Shown: piece after piece, positions 24,099-33,240 of the stretch
Numbering within the stretch: the stretch's first letter is position 1
How the letters are laid out: each line of letters begins with the position of its first letter
Assembly (NCBI GenBank): GCA_905215575.1
Contig: CAJMQV010000007.1
Coordinates: 1 to 44,529, forward strand
From: an uncultured bacterium
GTDB lineage: Bacteria > Bacteroidota > Bacteroidia > Bacteroidales > Bacteroidaceae
DNA: 44,529 nucleotides
Direction of reading: 5' to 3'
The notes under the pieces: model-generated
Databases searched by the model: none
The model's input: the letters and a program-made list of their open reading frames with translations, nothing else
What the model was told of the DNA's origin: nothing
Position numbers and translations under genes: made by a program

Positions 24099-27008
24099 AT
24101 GAATCACTCAAAATTATTGTTATTTCTATTTGTTTTATTCTGCTTGTGTTGCACAGCTTGCACCACAGATAAGGACACTCGTCAAGTGATTGACATGAAC
24201 ACCGGATGGGCATTCTTCCGGGGAGATGTGGAAAATGGTGCGGCGGCTGATGCCGATGTTACGGCTTGGATGCCTGTCAGCCTGCCCCATATCATGCAGT
24301 TGGAAACCAAGCATTGTGGTGGAAACTCCATTTACGATGGGGTGGGCTGGTATCGCCGCTACTTCAAGATGCCCGCGCAGGCAAGAGACAAGCGTGTGGT
24401 GGTGGAGTTTGAAGGTGTAATGACTAATTGTGAGGTTTATCTCAACGGTGAGAAGATAACCGAACACCATGGAGGCTACATGGGATTTGTAGCAGATATC
24501 ACCGACCGTATCGACCGTAAAGGTACCAATGTCCTTGCTGTCCGAGTGTCGGCAGAATATGATAAGCTGACTCCTCCGGGGAAACCGCAGGAACGGATGG
24601 ACTTCTACTACTACAGCGGCATCTATCGCGATGTGCGGATGGTGATTACCGATAAAATCTATATCACAGACCCGTTGCAGGAAGATATTGTAGCTGGTGG
24701 AGGACAGTTTGTTACTTTCCCGGAAGTTTCCGAAGAAAAGGCAACGGTGCACGTGGCTACCCATGTGCGCAACTTGACAGAAGAGGATGCGGAGCTTCAA
24801 CTGCTGTCTCAATTGTGCGATTCTACCGGCAAGGTGGTAGCGGAGGCAACGACCCCACTTGCCGTGAAAGCACAGAGGGGACAGACTGCGGAACAGGATT
24901 TCGCAGTAGCGTCTCCGGCTCTTTGGCATCCCTATCATCCCTCCCTCTACACCTTGCGCACGCAGGTGCTGAAAGGCACTCAAGTCGTAGATGAGACTAC
25001 GGAGCAAGTGGGCATCCGCACCATCCGCTATACCGCCGAAGAGGGATTCTTCATCAACGGCAAGCACCTCTATATGCGCGGTGCCAACCGCCATCAAGCT
25101 TTCCCCAACGTGGGCGATGCTGCCTCCAACTCCATGCAGGTGCGCGATGTGCTCAACTTGAAGCGTGGAGGGTATAACGCCGTGCGTGCAGCCCACTATC
25201 CGTCGGATCCGGCTTTCCTGGATGCATGCGACCGTTATGGCCTCTTGGTGGTGGAGTGCATACCGGGCTGGCAATTCTTCAATCCTGATACCACTTTTGT
25301 AAACCGCCTTTTCGATGTGGGCAGGAAAATGATTCGCCGCGACCGCAACCATCCCTCTGTGGTGTTGTGGGAGACGGCTTTGAACGAGTCGCGCTATCCC
25401 GTCTCTTTGGCCGAAGATTTGCAGAAGATGGCGCATGCCGAAATGCCCGGTGACCAGATGTACACAGCTGGCGACTATTTGGGACATGCCGATATGGAAC
25501 ACTGCTATGATGTCTTCTACAAACAGGTGAAGGGCTATCCCAAGAATGGTGATGTGATGAGTAACTTCCCCGAAGACTTTATTGCCATCAAGCCGGTGTT
25601 TACCCGCGAGTGGGGCGACGGTGCCGGTCCTAAACCCCGTGTCAGTCTCAAAGAGAACGAACAGGAACAACTGCGTCAATGCTTCAGTCGCATCGAGCAG
25701 TTAAATGGCAATGGTTATTTCGACTGGTGTATGTTGGATGCCAATCCTAATATGGGCGGTCACTTCTTGTGGAGCTACAACGACTATGCCCGCGGCAGCG
25801 AGGACGAAACAATGTATTGTGGCGTGGTGGATATGAATCGCTACCCCAAGTTCAGTTATTATATGTTGCAGAGTATGCGTGACAAGTTTATTTCCCAGTC
25901 GGGACTGTATGAGGGACCGATGGTGTTCGTTGCCTCTTATAATATGGCGGAAGAGTTCTTTTCTTCGACGAATCAGATAACTGTCTTTTCTAATTGCGAC
26001 GAAGTACGCCTCTACCGCAATGACAAGCTGATAGGCACGCAGACCCGTGAGGAACGGACGCTGCTTTATCGCTCTATCGTGGAGAAAGGCGGCAGTCCGC
26101 TTTTCATCTTCGATGCCGGAGGATATGAGAAAGGCATGTTGAAGGCAGAAGCTTTGATTGATGGCAAGGTAGTGGCCACGCACAGTGTGCGTACTCCCGA
26201 AGCTGCCGACCGCTTGGTGGTGGATATCAAGACGGATGGCATTGTGCCGGTGGCAGACGGCTCGGACATGATTCCCGTTTACTTCAAGGTGTGTGACAAG
26301 AACGGTACTCTGGTCTCCAACTCACGTCAGAAGGTCGCCATCCGCGTTTCCGGTGAGGGAGTGTTGGTAGGCGATACCATCCGCCGCATCGGCATCAATC
26401 CGCAGGAGGTGGAAGGTGGTGTGGGCTTTGCCTTTGTGCGCACTACCGGTAAGGCGGGCAAGATTGTGGTGGAAGCCACGGCAGACGGGCTGATGGCTGG
26501 AAAGGCGGAAGTGCAGACCAAAGCCTTTGAAGGCAACAGCCTGAGGGATGGTGAACACGCCCCTTTCCTGGGCAAGGAAGAGGACAACGTGGTGGTGAAA
26601 CCCTCGTCCTGGCAGCAACGCGTGCTGAAGAAACCACGCTTGAAGATTGCATCTGTCAAGACGGAAAGCACTCAGGAAGGTTATCCCGTATCGAACATCA
26701 CGGACAATGACGACCGCTCCTGGTGGATTGCGGGCGACGGACATCTGCCTCACATCATCGTGGTGGAATTGGAGAAAACGACGTGGGTAACGGCAAGCCG
26801 TATCGTATTTCAGAAAGACAGCTCCTCGTATAAACACAAGGTGGAGACTTCTAAGGATGGAAAAGAATGGGTGACTTTGTACGAACGGGAGTGTACCGGT
26901 TGGGAATTTAAGCCGATGACCGTGGACCGCTATGTCAAATATCTGCGCCTCACCATTGAAGGTGTTTCCGAAGGACGTGCCGGATTGGGAGAGATTTCGC
27001 TGTATTGA
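24099..27008 (+). CDS. GH2 lipoprotein beta-galactosidase-type enzyme with F5/8 domain
   Basis: A 969-residue lipoprotein (lipobox CCTAC, cysteine 21), so membrane-anchored and possibly surface-exposed. The N-terminal jelly roll (GVGWYRRYFKMP, FEGVMTNCEVYLNGEKI) and immunoglobulin-like domain precede the TIM barrel, where LWETALNESR gives acid/base E430 and VFTREWGDG gives nucleophile candidate E504. Two further Ig-like domains and an F5/8-type discoidin domain (about 850-969: NITDNDDRSWWIAGDG, YVKYLRLTIEG) end the protein. Length and layout match large Bacteroides GH2 enzymes. GH2 members act on beta-galactose, glucuronic acid, mannose or related sugars; galactose is plausible given two GH35 neighbours. 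It is the last gene of unit B. A 514-residue open frame on the opposite strand is a coding shadow. Confidence 0.9.
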   Translation: MNHSKLLLFLFVLFCLCCTACTTDKDTRQVIDMNTGWAFFRGDVENGAAADADVTAWMPVSLPHIMQLETKHCGGNSIYDGVGWYRRYFKMPAQARDKRVVVEFEGVMTNCEVYLNGEKITEHHGGYMGFVADITDRIDRKGTNVLAVRVSAEYDKLTPPGKPQERMDFYYYSGIYRDVRMVITDKIYITDPLQEDIVAGGGQFVTFPEVSEEKATVHVATHVRNLTEEDAELQLLSQLCDSTGKVVAEATTPLAVKAQRGQTAEQDFAVASPALWHPYHPSLYTLRTQVLKGTQVVDETTEQVGIRTIRYTAEEGFFINGKHLYMRGANRHQAFPNVGDAASNSMQVRDVLNLKRGGYNAVRAAHYPSDPAFLDACDRYGLLVVECIPGWQFFNPDTTFVNRLFDVGRKMIRRDRNHPSVVLWETALNESRYPVSLAEDLQKMAHAEMPGDQMYTAGDYLGHADMEHCYDVFYKQVKGYPKNGDVMSNFPEDFIAIKPVFTREWGDGAGPKPRVSLKENEQEQLRQCFSRIEQLNGNGYFDWCMLDANPNMGGHFLWSYNDYARGSEDETMYCGVVDMNRYPKFSYYMLQSMRDKFISQSGLYEGPMVFVASYNMAEEFFSSTNQITVFSNCDEVRLYRNDKLIGTQTREERTLLYRSIVEKGGSPLFIFDAGGYEKGMLKAEALIDGKVVATHSVRTPEAADRLVVDIKTDGIVPVADGSDMIPVYFKVCDKNGTLVSNSRQKVAIRVSGEGVLVGDTIRRIGINPQEVEGGVGFAFVRTTGKAGKIVVEATADGLMAGKAEVQTKAFEGNSLRDGEHAPFLGKEEDNVVVKPSSWQQRVLKKPRLKIASVKTESTQEGYPVSNITDNDDRSWWIAGDGHLPHIIVVELEKTTWVTASRIVFQKDSSSYKHKVETSKDGKEWVTLYERECTGWEFKPMTVDRYVKYLRLTIEGVSEGRAGLGEISLY

Positions 27009-27076
27009 TTATGTGATGTTGAGTATCTACTTCAACCATGCAAATGTGAGAAATTATAAAAAAACAGGGGTAGGGA

Positions 27077-27104
27077 TAAGGGATAACGTTCGTTTCTGTG
27101 TCAT
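27077..27104 (+). promoter_or_regulatory. Shared PUL promoter element, copy C
   Basis: TAAGGGAT (27077-27084), 13 bases, GTGTCAT (27098-27104), 61 bases before the next GH2 start. One base differs from copies A and B. It lies in a short gap with no terminator, so unit C may be read both from here and through from unit B. Confidence 0.72.
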
Positions 27105-27165
27105 ACAGATATAGCACAGGAAATGGCGAAATTTAAATTGTTAACTAACCTAATTGATTATTATT

Positions 27166-29955
27166 ATGATTCCTTTTTTAAAACGTTCGTTGCTCGTAGT
27201 ATTTGGCATGGCTATGTCATTTAATGCTTCAGCCCAAACAGAAGAAATGGATCTCTCCGGAACCTGGGGATTCCAAGCGGACTTTATGGACTTCCGTACA
27301 AAAGTTGCTTCGCTGGACTATCGTTATCTGCACCGCCTGCAAGACAAAATAGAACTTCCGGGTATCACGGACGATTACCAAATAGGATGGAAGTGCCCCT
27401 ACCGGCACATTGACCGTCTGACCCGAAAGTACGAGTATATGGGGCCTGCCTGGTATCAACGTGAAATTGATATTCCGAAAGAATGGAAAGGAAAGCAAAT
27501 TTTCCTGTACTTTGAACGTACACATTGGCTTAGTTCTGTATATATATGTAAAGCCGACCTCACTTATTTCGGTGGAGAAGCTGCCAGCCAAAAGGACTAC
27601 ATCAGCGTGCCACACAACCATGACATCACCAAGCACGTAAAGCCCGGTGAGAAGCATCTGCTTACGGTATGTGTGGATAACCGCTTTCAATATCAAACAC
27701 ATAAATGGAACCACGCCCATACCGAATTTACTCAGATTAACTGGAACGGAATTCTGGGCGACATCAAGCTTGTGGCGGTTGATCCGGTTTACGTAGACGA
27801 CATGCAAGTGTATCCTGATGTGACCAACAAGCAAGTAACGGTCAAGATGAAAATCAAGAATCACACGAAGAAAGTTATAGGCGGACAGGCTGTATTCAAT
27901 ATTGCCGGTGAGAATTATGAGTTGACAAAGGCCATTCCTGTAAGTGGAAAAGAGGAGGAAATAGAGTTTGAAAGTATTATTCCGCTGGGTAAGGACATTC
28001 GCCTTTGGGATGAATTCCACCCTAACCTCTATAAGATAACCTGTTCTCTCGAAACGAAGGACGATAAAGACAGCTATCGGCACGAAAGGGAAGTGACCTT
28101 CGGTATGCGTGAAGTGGCACAAGGCAAGCATCATGTGCTGGTGAATGGTAATCCCATTCACTTGCGAGGTACGGTGGACAACGCCGTATTTCCCAAAACC
28201 GGCTACTGCCCTGTGGACGATGCTTCGTGGGAGCGCATGCTCGGTATCCTTAAGCAACACGGCATGAATCACGTCCGCTTCCACTCTTGGTGTCCTACGA
28301 AAGCAGCTTTCCGTGCAGCAGACAAGCTCGGTGTCTACTTCGAAGTGGAAATGCCGCTTTGGGGTGCCGACTGCGAACGTAAGGATGACTGGGAAAAACG
28401 TTTTGACTTCTTCCGCCGCGAAATCAAAGCCATCCTGAAGGAATATGGTAACCATCCGTCGTTTATACTCTATTGTAACGGAAACGAAATCAGCGGTGAC
28501 TTCGATTTTGTGGAAGAACTTACGGCTACCGGTCGTGCCATGGACAGCCGCCATCTATACAGCGGCTCTACGGCCCGCAAACGCGTGAAGAGTGACCAGT
28601 TCTATACCACGCATGCCACCGATAAGGGTAGTGCCACCACTTACAGCGGAAAGCCTTACACGGACTGGGACATCCGGAAAGGAACGGAAATCGATGTGCC
28701 CGTACTTTCGCACGAAGTAGGACAACGTTGCGCTTATCCTAATTTTAAGGAGATAGAACTCTATAAGGATTGCCCCGTTGAAGCCCGCAATTTTGAGATA
28801 TTCCGCGACCAACTGGAGGAAAATGGCATGCTTGACCTCGCTGACGACTTCTTCCGCGTGTCGAGCAAGCAAACTGCCATTGAATATAAGGATTGTATAG
28901 AGGCACAGCTTCGTACTTCCACCTCTGGTGGTTTCCAATTGCTTTCTATCACCGACCTTCCCGAACAAGGCTATTCTTGCGTAGGCATACTCGACCCCTT
29001 TTGGAATTCGAAAGGAGCTGTAACGCCCGATGAGTTCCGTAAATTTTGTGCACCTACTGTGGCACTGCTTCGTTTCGGCAAACGTACTTTCGTACCGGGT
29101 GAGACCTTTACAGGCAAAGCCGAGGTGTATAACTACAGCGACAAATCGCTGAAAGGGGCAAAAGTGAAATGGACAGTGACCGATGATACTGGCAAGGTAG
29201 TGAAATCCGGTTCACTCAAAGGCAATACGCTCGGTAATCATGGTGTTTTCCCCATGGGCGAATTCAGCTTCCAAATGCCGGAAACCGATTCTCCGAAGCA
29301 TCTTACCGTCTCGTTGCGTGTAGGCAAAGAAGTGGCAAACGACTGGAGCTTGTGGCTCTACCCTAAGCAGGAGAACTTGATGCAATCTTCCGATGAAGTA
29401 TATTATGCCAGTGAGTGGAACGACAGCGTTCGAACCTATCTCAAGGCAGGCAAGAAGGTGGTTTATATACCTCCTTTCAATAAGGTGGGCGGTCGCAAAG
29501 GCGATTTTCATAATCATTTCTGGAATCCGCTGATGTTCAAGTGGGATCCGATGACTCTCGGTTGCCTCATTCATAAAGACCATCCTGCACTCAAGGAGTT
29601 TGTTACCGACAGTAACCTCGACTGGCAGTGGTGGGACATAATTAATTATTGCAGGGTAATGGAGATGCAGGATACACCGCGCGAATTGCGTCCTTTCATC
29701 CAAACCATCGACTCTTACGACAGCAATAAGAAACTGGGCATCGCTTTCGAAGCCAAGATGAATGGCGGTAAGCTCCTTGTGTTGACCATGGACACGAAGA
29801 AAGACTGGGAGAAGCGCATTGCTGCCCATCAATTGCTGAAGAGTATTGATAACTACGTGAAGAGTGATGCTTTCAATCCCACAGTGGAACTTGACGAATC
29901 ATTCATGGAGACGATACTGAAGAAAAACAACAAGAAAAGTAACAAGACAAAATAA
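27166..29955 (+). CDS. GH2-superfamily glycoside hydrolase, specificity unknown
   Basis: A 929-residue exported protein starting at ATG 27166; the first residues form a signal peptide ending NASAQ. The N-terminal sugar-binding jelly roll (AWYQREIDIPKEWKGKQ, FERTHWLSSVYI) and Ig-like domain lead to the barrel with LILYCNGNE-type acid/base (seen as FILYCNGNEISGD, E441) and LSHEVGQRCAYPNF (nucleophile candidate E517). The segment after the nucleophile (YKDCPVEARNFEIFRDQLE) is not like LacZ, and the C-terminal 300 residues have Ig-like and then uncharacterised regions (KKVVYIPPFNKVGG). This divergent GH2 branch has few defined activities that I can recall. It heads unit C and runs on within 6 bases to the small beta-sandwich protein. 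Confidence 0.82.
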   Translation: MIPFLKRSLLVVFGMAMSFNASAQTEEMDLSGTWGFQADFMDFRTKVASLDYRYLHRLQDKIELPGITDDYQIGWKCPYRHIDRLTRKYEYMGPAWYQREIDIPKEWKGKQIFLYFERTHWLSSVYICKADLTYFGGEAASQKDYISVPHNHDITKHVKPGEKHLLTVCVDNRFQYQTHKWNHAHTEFTQINWNGILGDIKLVAVDPVYVDDMQVYPDVTNKQVTVKMKIKNHTKKVIGGQAVFNIAGENYELTKAIPVSGKEEEIEFESIIPLGKDIRLWDEFHPNLYKITCSLETKDDKDSYRHEREVTFGMREVAQGKHHVLVNGNPIHLRGTVDNAVFPKTGYCPVDDASWERMLGILKQHGMNHVRFHSWCPTKAAFRAADKLGVYFEVEMPLWGADCERKDDWEKRFDFFRREIKAILKEYGNHPSFILYCNGNEISGDFDFVEELTATGRAMDSRHLYSGSTARKRVKSDQFYTTHATDKGSATTYSGKPYTDWDIRKGTEIDVPVLSHEVGQRCAYPNFKEIELYKDCPVEARNFEIFRDQLEENGMLDLADDFFRVSSKQTAIEYKDCIEAQLRTSTSGGFQLLSITDLPEQGYSCVGILDPFWNSKGAVTPDEFRKFCAPTVALLRFGKRTFVPGETFTGKAEVYNYSDKSLKGAKVKWTVTDDTGKVVKSGSLKGNTLGNHGVFPMGEFSFQMPETDSPKHLTVSLRVGKEVANDWSLWLYPKQENLMQSSDEVYYASEWNDSVRTYLKAGKKVVYIPPFNKVGGRKGDFHNHFWNPLMFKWDPMTLGCLIHKDHPALKEFVTDSNLDWQWWDIINYCRVMEMQDTPRELRPFIQTIDSYDSNKKLGIAFEAKMNGGKLLVLTMDTKKDWEKRIAAHQLLKSIDNYVKSDAFNPTVELDESFMETILKKNNKKSNKTK

Positions 29956-29961
29956 AATTTT

Positions 29962-30747
29962 ATGAGGAAACAAGCAATAGTTTGTGTACTTCTGCTCGGT
30001 GCGGCATTGGCTTTTGCCGCACCGGTACGTGCTCAGCAAATTGAGATAACCGAAATGGCCGGTCTCGCGCAGATATTCGGTGAAGCACAAGACAATGATG
30101 TTCCCCTTTCAATGAACGATATGGACATGGTATCCGGTGGCTATTTACTTTACGAGACAGAGGTGGAAGCCAACGGGGAAGAAGCGGTACTGGCTGTGGA
30201 GAACATACGTGACTATGCCGCAGTGTATATGGGCGAAAAACGCTACGGTGAACTCTCGGACACACATAAAGAGCTGACACTTGCGTTGCCCGAAGGAACA
30301 CATAAACTGCAACTCTACGTGGAGAACATCGGACGCATTACGTACGGACCGGAAATTCTTGACAATACACGCGGACTTTGGGGAGTAATCACGTATGCCG
30401 ACAATGAACTGGACGGTTGGACGATGACTCCCATTGAGGTGAAAGAATGCGCAGTGGGCGAACTCATTTACGAAGCATTCAAGCCTACCGAAATGCCTGG
30501 TTTCTTTAAAGGGACTTTTTCGTTGGACGCTTCCCGCGAAGTGCACCTCAATATGTCCGGTTGGGGAATGGGCGAAGTATGGGTGAACAATGAATTTGTG
30601 GGAACCTATTGGGAAAACAATCTGCAGCAGTCCATTCAAGTACCTGCCGGTAACTTGAAGGAAGGCGAAAATACAGTGGTTGTGTTTGAACTGAAAAACA
30701 ATGGTAATTCATCGTTGTCGCTTTCCGATAAGATAGTGTTTAAATAG
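29962..30747 (+). CDS. Secreted free-standing GH35-type beta-sandwich protein, no catalytic domain
   Basis: A 261-residue exported protein with signal peptide (about 1-24, ending VRAQ). The rest resembles the two C-terminal jelly-roll domains of GH35 beta-galactosidases: DYAAVYMGEKRYGEL and HKLQLYVENIGRITYGPEI (about 75-125), then PGFFKGTFSLD, LNMSGWGMGEVWVNNEFVG, TYWENNLQQSIQVPAGNLK and EGENTVVVFEL (about 175-250). The first GH35 in this window has the matching GKGMVWVNGHALGRFWE. The (beta/alpha)8 barrel and both catalytic glutamates are absent, so it should not hydrolyse. It is probably a galactoside-binding accessory protein or a subunit of a neighbouring GH2, being packed 6 bases after one and 69 before the other. 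It does not look like a fresh truncation, since it has its own signal peptide. Confidence 0.75.
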   Translation: MRKQAIVCVLLLGAALAFAAPVRAQQIEITEMAGLAQIFGEAQDNDVPLSMNDMDMVSGGYLLYETEVEANGEEAVLAVENIRDYAAVYMGEKRYGELSDTHKELTLALPEGTHKLQLYVENIGRITYGPEILDNTRGLWGVITYADNELDGWTMTPIEVKECAVGELIYEAFKPTEMPGFFKGTFSLDASREVHLNMSGWGMGEVWVNNEFVGTYWENNLQQSIQVPAGNLKEGENTVVVFELKNNGNSSLSLSDKIVFK

Positions 30748-30816
30748 AGGAGTGAATCACTCTGTGTGGTGAACCTTCACCATCAATTACTAATGATACT
30801 AAAGAAGAATAAGGAA

Positions 30817-32922
30817 ATGAAGAGAAAAATTTTGTCAATCTGTTTGGGGCTGCTCGCAACAGTGGGCACAAATGCCCGCGAAGTAAAGTCGTTTTGCGAC
30901 GGGTGGGAGTTTCAGCGAGGCAAATATCCTGATGAAACGATTCTTGCCACGGCCAAATGGGACGGAAAGTGGCAACCGGTAAGCATTCCCCATACTTGGA
31001 ACAATAAAGATATGCAGAGTGGCTATGACCGCTTTTACCAAGGCGAAGCCTACTATCGCAAACAATTCGACTGCCCCACCGAGCTGAAGAGTAAACGTGT
31101 GTTCCTTCGCTTTGAGGGCGTGGGAGCGTGTGCGAAAGTTTATGTCAACAAGCGTATGCTTGGTACCCATAAGGGGGCATATTCTGCCTTTGCTATTGAG
31201 ATAAGCGAAGCATTGAAGTATGGTGAGGTGAATGAGATTGTTGTGCTTGCTAATAATGAGCAACGTCCGGACGTCATCCCTGTCAATCACCGGCTCTTTG
31301 GCGTGTACGGCGGCATCTACCGTCCCGTGCAGCTCATTGTGACCGAGAAAAGCAACATCACCGTGACCGATAATGCTTCGCCCGGCGTGTATGTGTCGCA
31401 AACAAATGTTACGAAGAAAAGTGCCGACATCAGTGTCAACGTAAAGCTTGATAATGCCGATTTGCACGCTACAAGCGTATCGCTCGAAACTGTCATCTAT
31501 ACACAGGAAGGCAAGCAAGTGGCAAAGAATGTAAAAGAAATCAACCTTACTCCGCAAGGCTCACAACCCTTTACCGCCGACTTCCGCTTAAAAAATCCAC
31601 ATCTTTGGCAGGGACGCGAAGACCCGTATCTTTATAAGGTAGTAGCCCGTCTTGTGAAGGATGGCAAAACCATCGATGAAGTGGTGCAGCCGCTCGGTGT
31701 TCGTCATTATGAAATGGTAGCAGGCAAAGGCTTTTACCTTAACGGAGAAAAGTATCCGATGTATGGTGTATGTCGCCACCAAGATTACCTGGGACTGGGC
31801 AGTGCACTGACCAACAAACACCACGATAACGACCTTGCCGACATCATGGAGATTGGTGCCACTACCGTGCGCTTTGCCCACTACCAACAGAGCGACTACC
31901 TTTACTCGCGTTGCGACTCACTTGGTCTGGTGATTTGGGCAGAGATTCCATTCGTCAACCAAGTGACAGGAGAGGAAGCCGAAAATGCCAAAAGCCAGTT
32001 GCGTGAAATGATTCGCCAGAGTTACAACCATCCTTCCATCTATGTATGGGGGCTTCACAACGAGGTGTATAGTCCTACGCCCTACACTGCACAACTCACT
32101 GCCGAACTACACGACCTTGCAAAGACAGAAGACCCGTACCGATATACGGTGTCTGTGAACGGATATGGACACGTGGAACATTCTGTCAACTTGAATGCTG
32201 ACATTCAAGCGATGAACCGTTACTACGGTTGGTATGAAGGTCGCATCAAGGACATAGACAAGTGGGTGGACGGACTGACAAAGAATTATTCCGACCTCCG
32301 TCTTATCTTCTCTGAATATGGTGCGGAAGCTAATATCGAGCATCATACGGAAATCTTGGGCGAATCGCTCAACGCTTGGGGTAACTATTACCCTGAAGAA
32401 TATCAGACAAAGTTTCACGAATATCAGTGGAGCGTAATTGCCAACCATCCGGTGATTCTTGCTTCCTATCTTTGGAACATGTTCGACTTCTGCACACCGA
32501 TGAACGACCGCACCGACATCCCTGCACAAAATACAAAAGGCCTGATAACTTTCGACCGTAAGATAAAGAAAGACTCTTATTATTGGTATAAAGCCAACTG
32601 GAGCAAAGAACCGACGGTATATCTGACGCAACGCCGCAACACGCAGCGTGAACGCAAAAACACCACCGTTACCGTTTACTCCAACATCGGAACGCCGAAA
32701 GTGTACCTCAATGGCAAAGAACTTACCGGCATCCGCCAAGGATACACTGTCGTACATTTTGTCTTCGATAACGTCACCCTTGCCGATGGCAAGAATACGC
32801 TCAAAGCCGTTGCCATGAAGAATGGCAAAGAGTACGTGGATGAAATAGAATGGAATTACAACGGTGAGCGCGATCGTAGTCCCGAACACTATCTCAACGA
32901 GAAAGAACACGTAGGATTGTAA
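30817..32922 (+). CDS. GH2 beta-galactosidase (LacZ-like, compact)
   Basis: A 701-residue exported enzyme. I start it at ATG 30817, where AAGGAA sits just upstream and a signal peptide (MKRKILSICLGLLATVGTNA) begins; the longer frame from 30766 would bury it. The jelly roll (PHTWNNKDMQ, FYQGEAYYRKQF, FGVYGGIYRPVQL), Ig-like domain and barrel are all typical of GH2. Catalytic residues are acid/base E416 in YVWGLHNEVY and nucleophile E500 in LIFSEYGAEA. WNMFDF and the NTKGLITFDRKIKKDSYYWY block agree with beta-galactosidase-like GH2. A last Ig-like domain (about 600-690) follows. It is the final gene of unit C, closed by a strong terminator. Confidence 0.92.
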   Translation: MKRKILSICLGLLATVGTNAREVKSFCDGWEFQRGKYPDETILATAKWDGKWQPVSIPHTWNNKDMQSGYDRFYQGEAYYRKQFDCPTELKSKRVFLRFEGVGACAKVYVNKRMLGTHKGAYSAFAIEISEALKYGEVNEIVVLANNEQRPDVIPVNHRLFGVYGGIYRPVQLIVTEKSNITVTDNASPGVYVSQTNVTKKSADISVNVKLDNADLHATSVSLETVIYTQEGKQVAKNVKEINLTPQGSQPFTADFRLKNPHLWQGREDPYLYKVVARLVKDGKTIDEVVQPLGVRHYEMVAGKGFYLNGEKYPMYGVCRHQDYLGLGSALTNKHHDNDLADIMEIGATTVRFAHYQQSDYLYSRCDSLGLVIWAEIPFVNQVTGEEAENAKSQLREMIRQSYNHPSIYVWGLHNEVYSPTPYTAQLTAELHDLAKTEDPYRYTVSVNGYGHVEHSVNLNADIQAMNRYYGWYEGRIKDIDKWVDGLTKNYSDLRLIFSEYGAEANIEHHTEILGESLNAWGNYYPEEYQTKFHEYQWSVIANHPVILASYLWNMFDFCTPMNDRTDIPAQNTKGLITFDRKIKKDSYYWYKANWSKEPTVYLTQRRNTQRERKNTTVTVYSNIGTPKVYLNGKELTGIRQGYTVVHFVFDNVTLADGKNTLKAVAMKNGKEYVDEIEWNYNGERDRSPEHYLNEKEHVGL

Positions 32923-32944
32923 ACAGGATTTGTATTTATACTCT

Positions 32945-33012
32945 AGCAGAAGTTTCAGCTTTGGCTGCTTGGTTGTTATCCATCGGTTGTCGGGCTGAAA
33001 CTTCTGCTTTTT
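32945..33012 (+). terminator. Intrinsic terminator after unit C
   Basis: A perfect 15-base stem (32945-32959 with 32994-33008), a 34-base loop and five T at 33008-33012, 22 bases after the GH2 stop. It separates unit C from the sensor operon (unit D). Confidence 0.85.
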
Positions 33013-33180
33013 GAAGTATGTTGGGAGGATATCTTGAACAAGCGCATGGAGATGTAGGCTGAACGAACTGAATGATAGGATGTAATAGGATAAACGGGTG
33101 GTCATATCTCTTTGGAAAGCCCGGCAAATGCAAATAATGGCCCTTGACGGACAGATATATCCTAAAAAATGTTGCGGGAA

Positions 33181-33208
33181 TAAGGGTTAATGTCTATTTT
33201 TGTGTCGT
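33181..33208 (+). promoter_or_regulatory. Shared PUL promoter element, copy D, before the anti-sigma gene
   Basis: TAAGGGTT (33181-33188), 13 bases, GTGTCGT (33202-33208), 32 bases before the FecR start. It suggests that the anti-sigma/SusC/SusD sensor operon is itself driven by the sigma factor it controls. Confidence 0.72.
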
Positions 33209-33240
33209 CTAAGTATAGACAGGTAATTACGTATTCAATT

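Noticed and set aside
24135..25679. 514-residue open frame on the minus strand
   Set aside because: It lies wholly opposite the GH2 gene with clear catalytic motifs and has no domain, signal or start context of its own; a coding shadow.
27229..28554. 441-residue open frame on the minus strand
   Set aside because: Opposite the divergent GH2 gene; composition rich in His, Phe and Val as expected for an antisense reading of a real gene.
30766..30816. Upstream start for the third GH2 gene
   Set aside because: It would put 17 polar residues before a good signal peptide; ATG 30817 has AAGGAA just upstream.
33190..33240. Longer start for the FecR gene
   Set aside because: The upstream ATG falls inside promoter copy D, so it would precede the expected transcription start.
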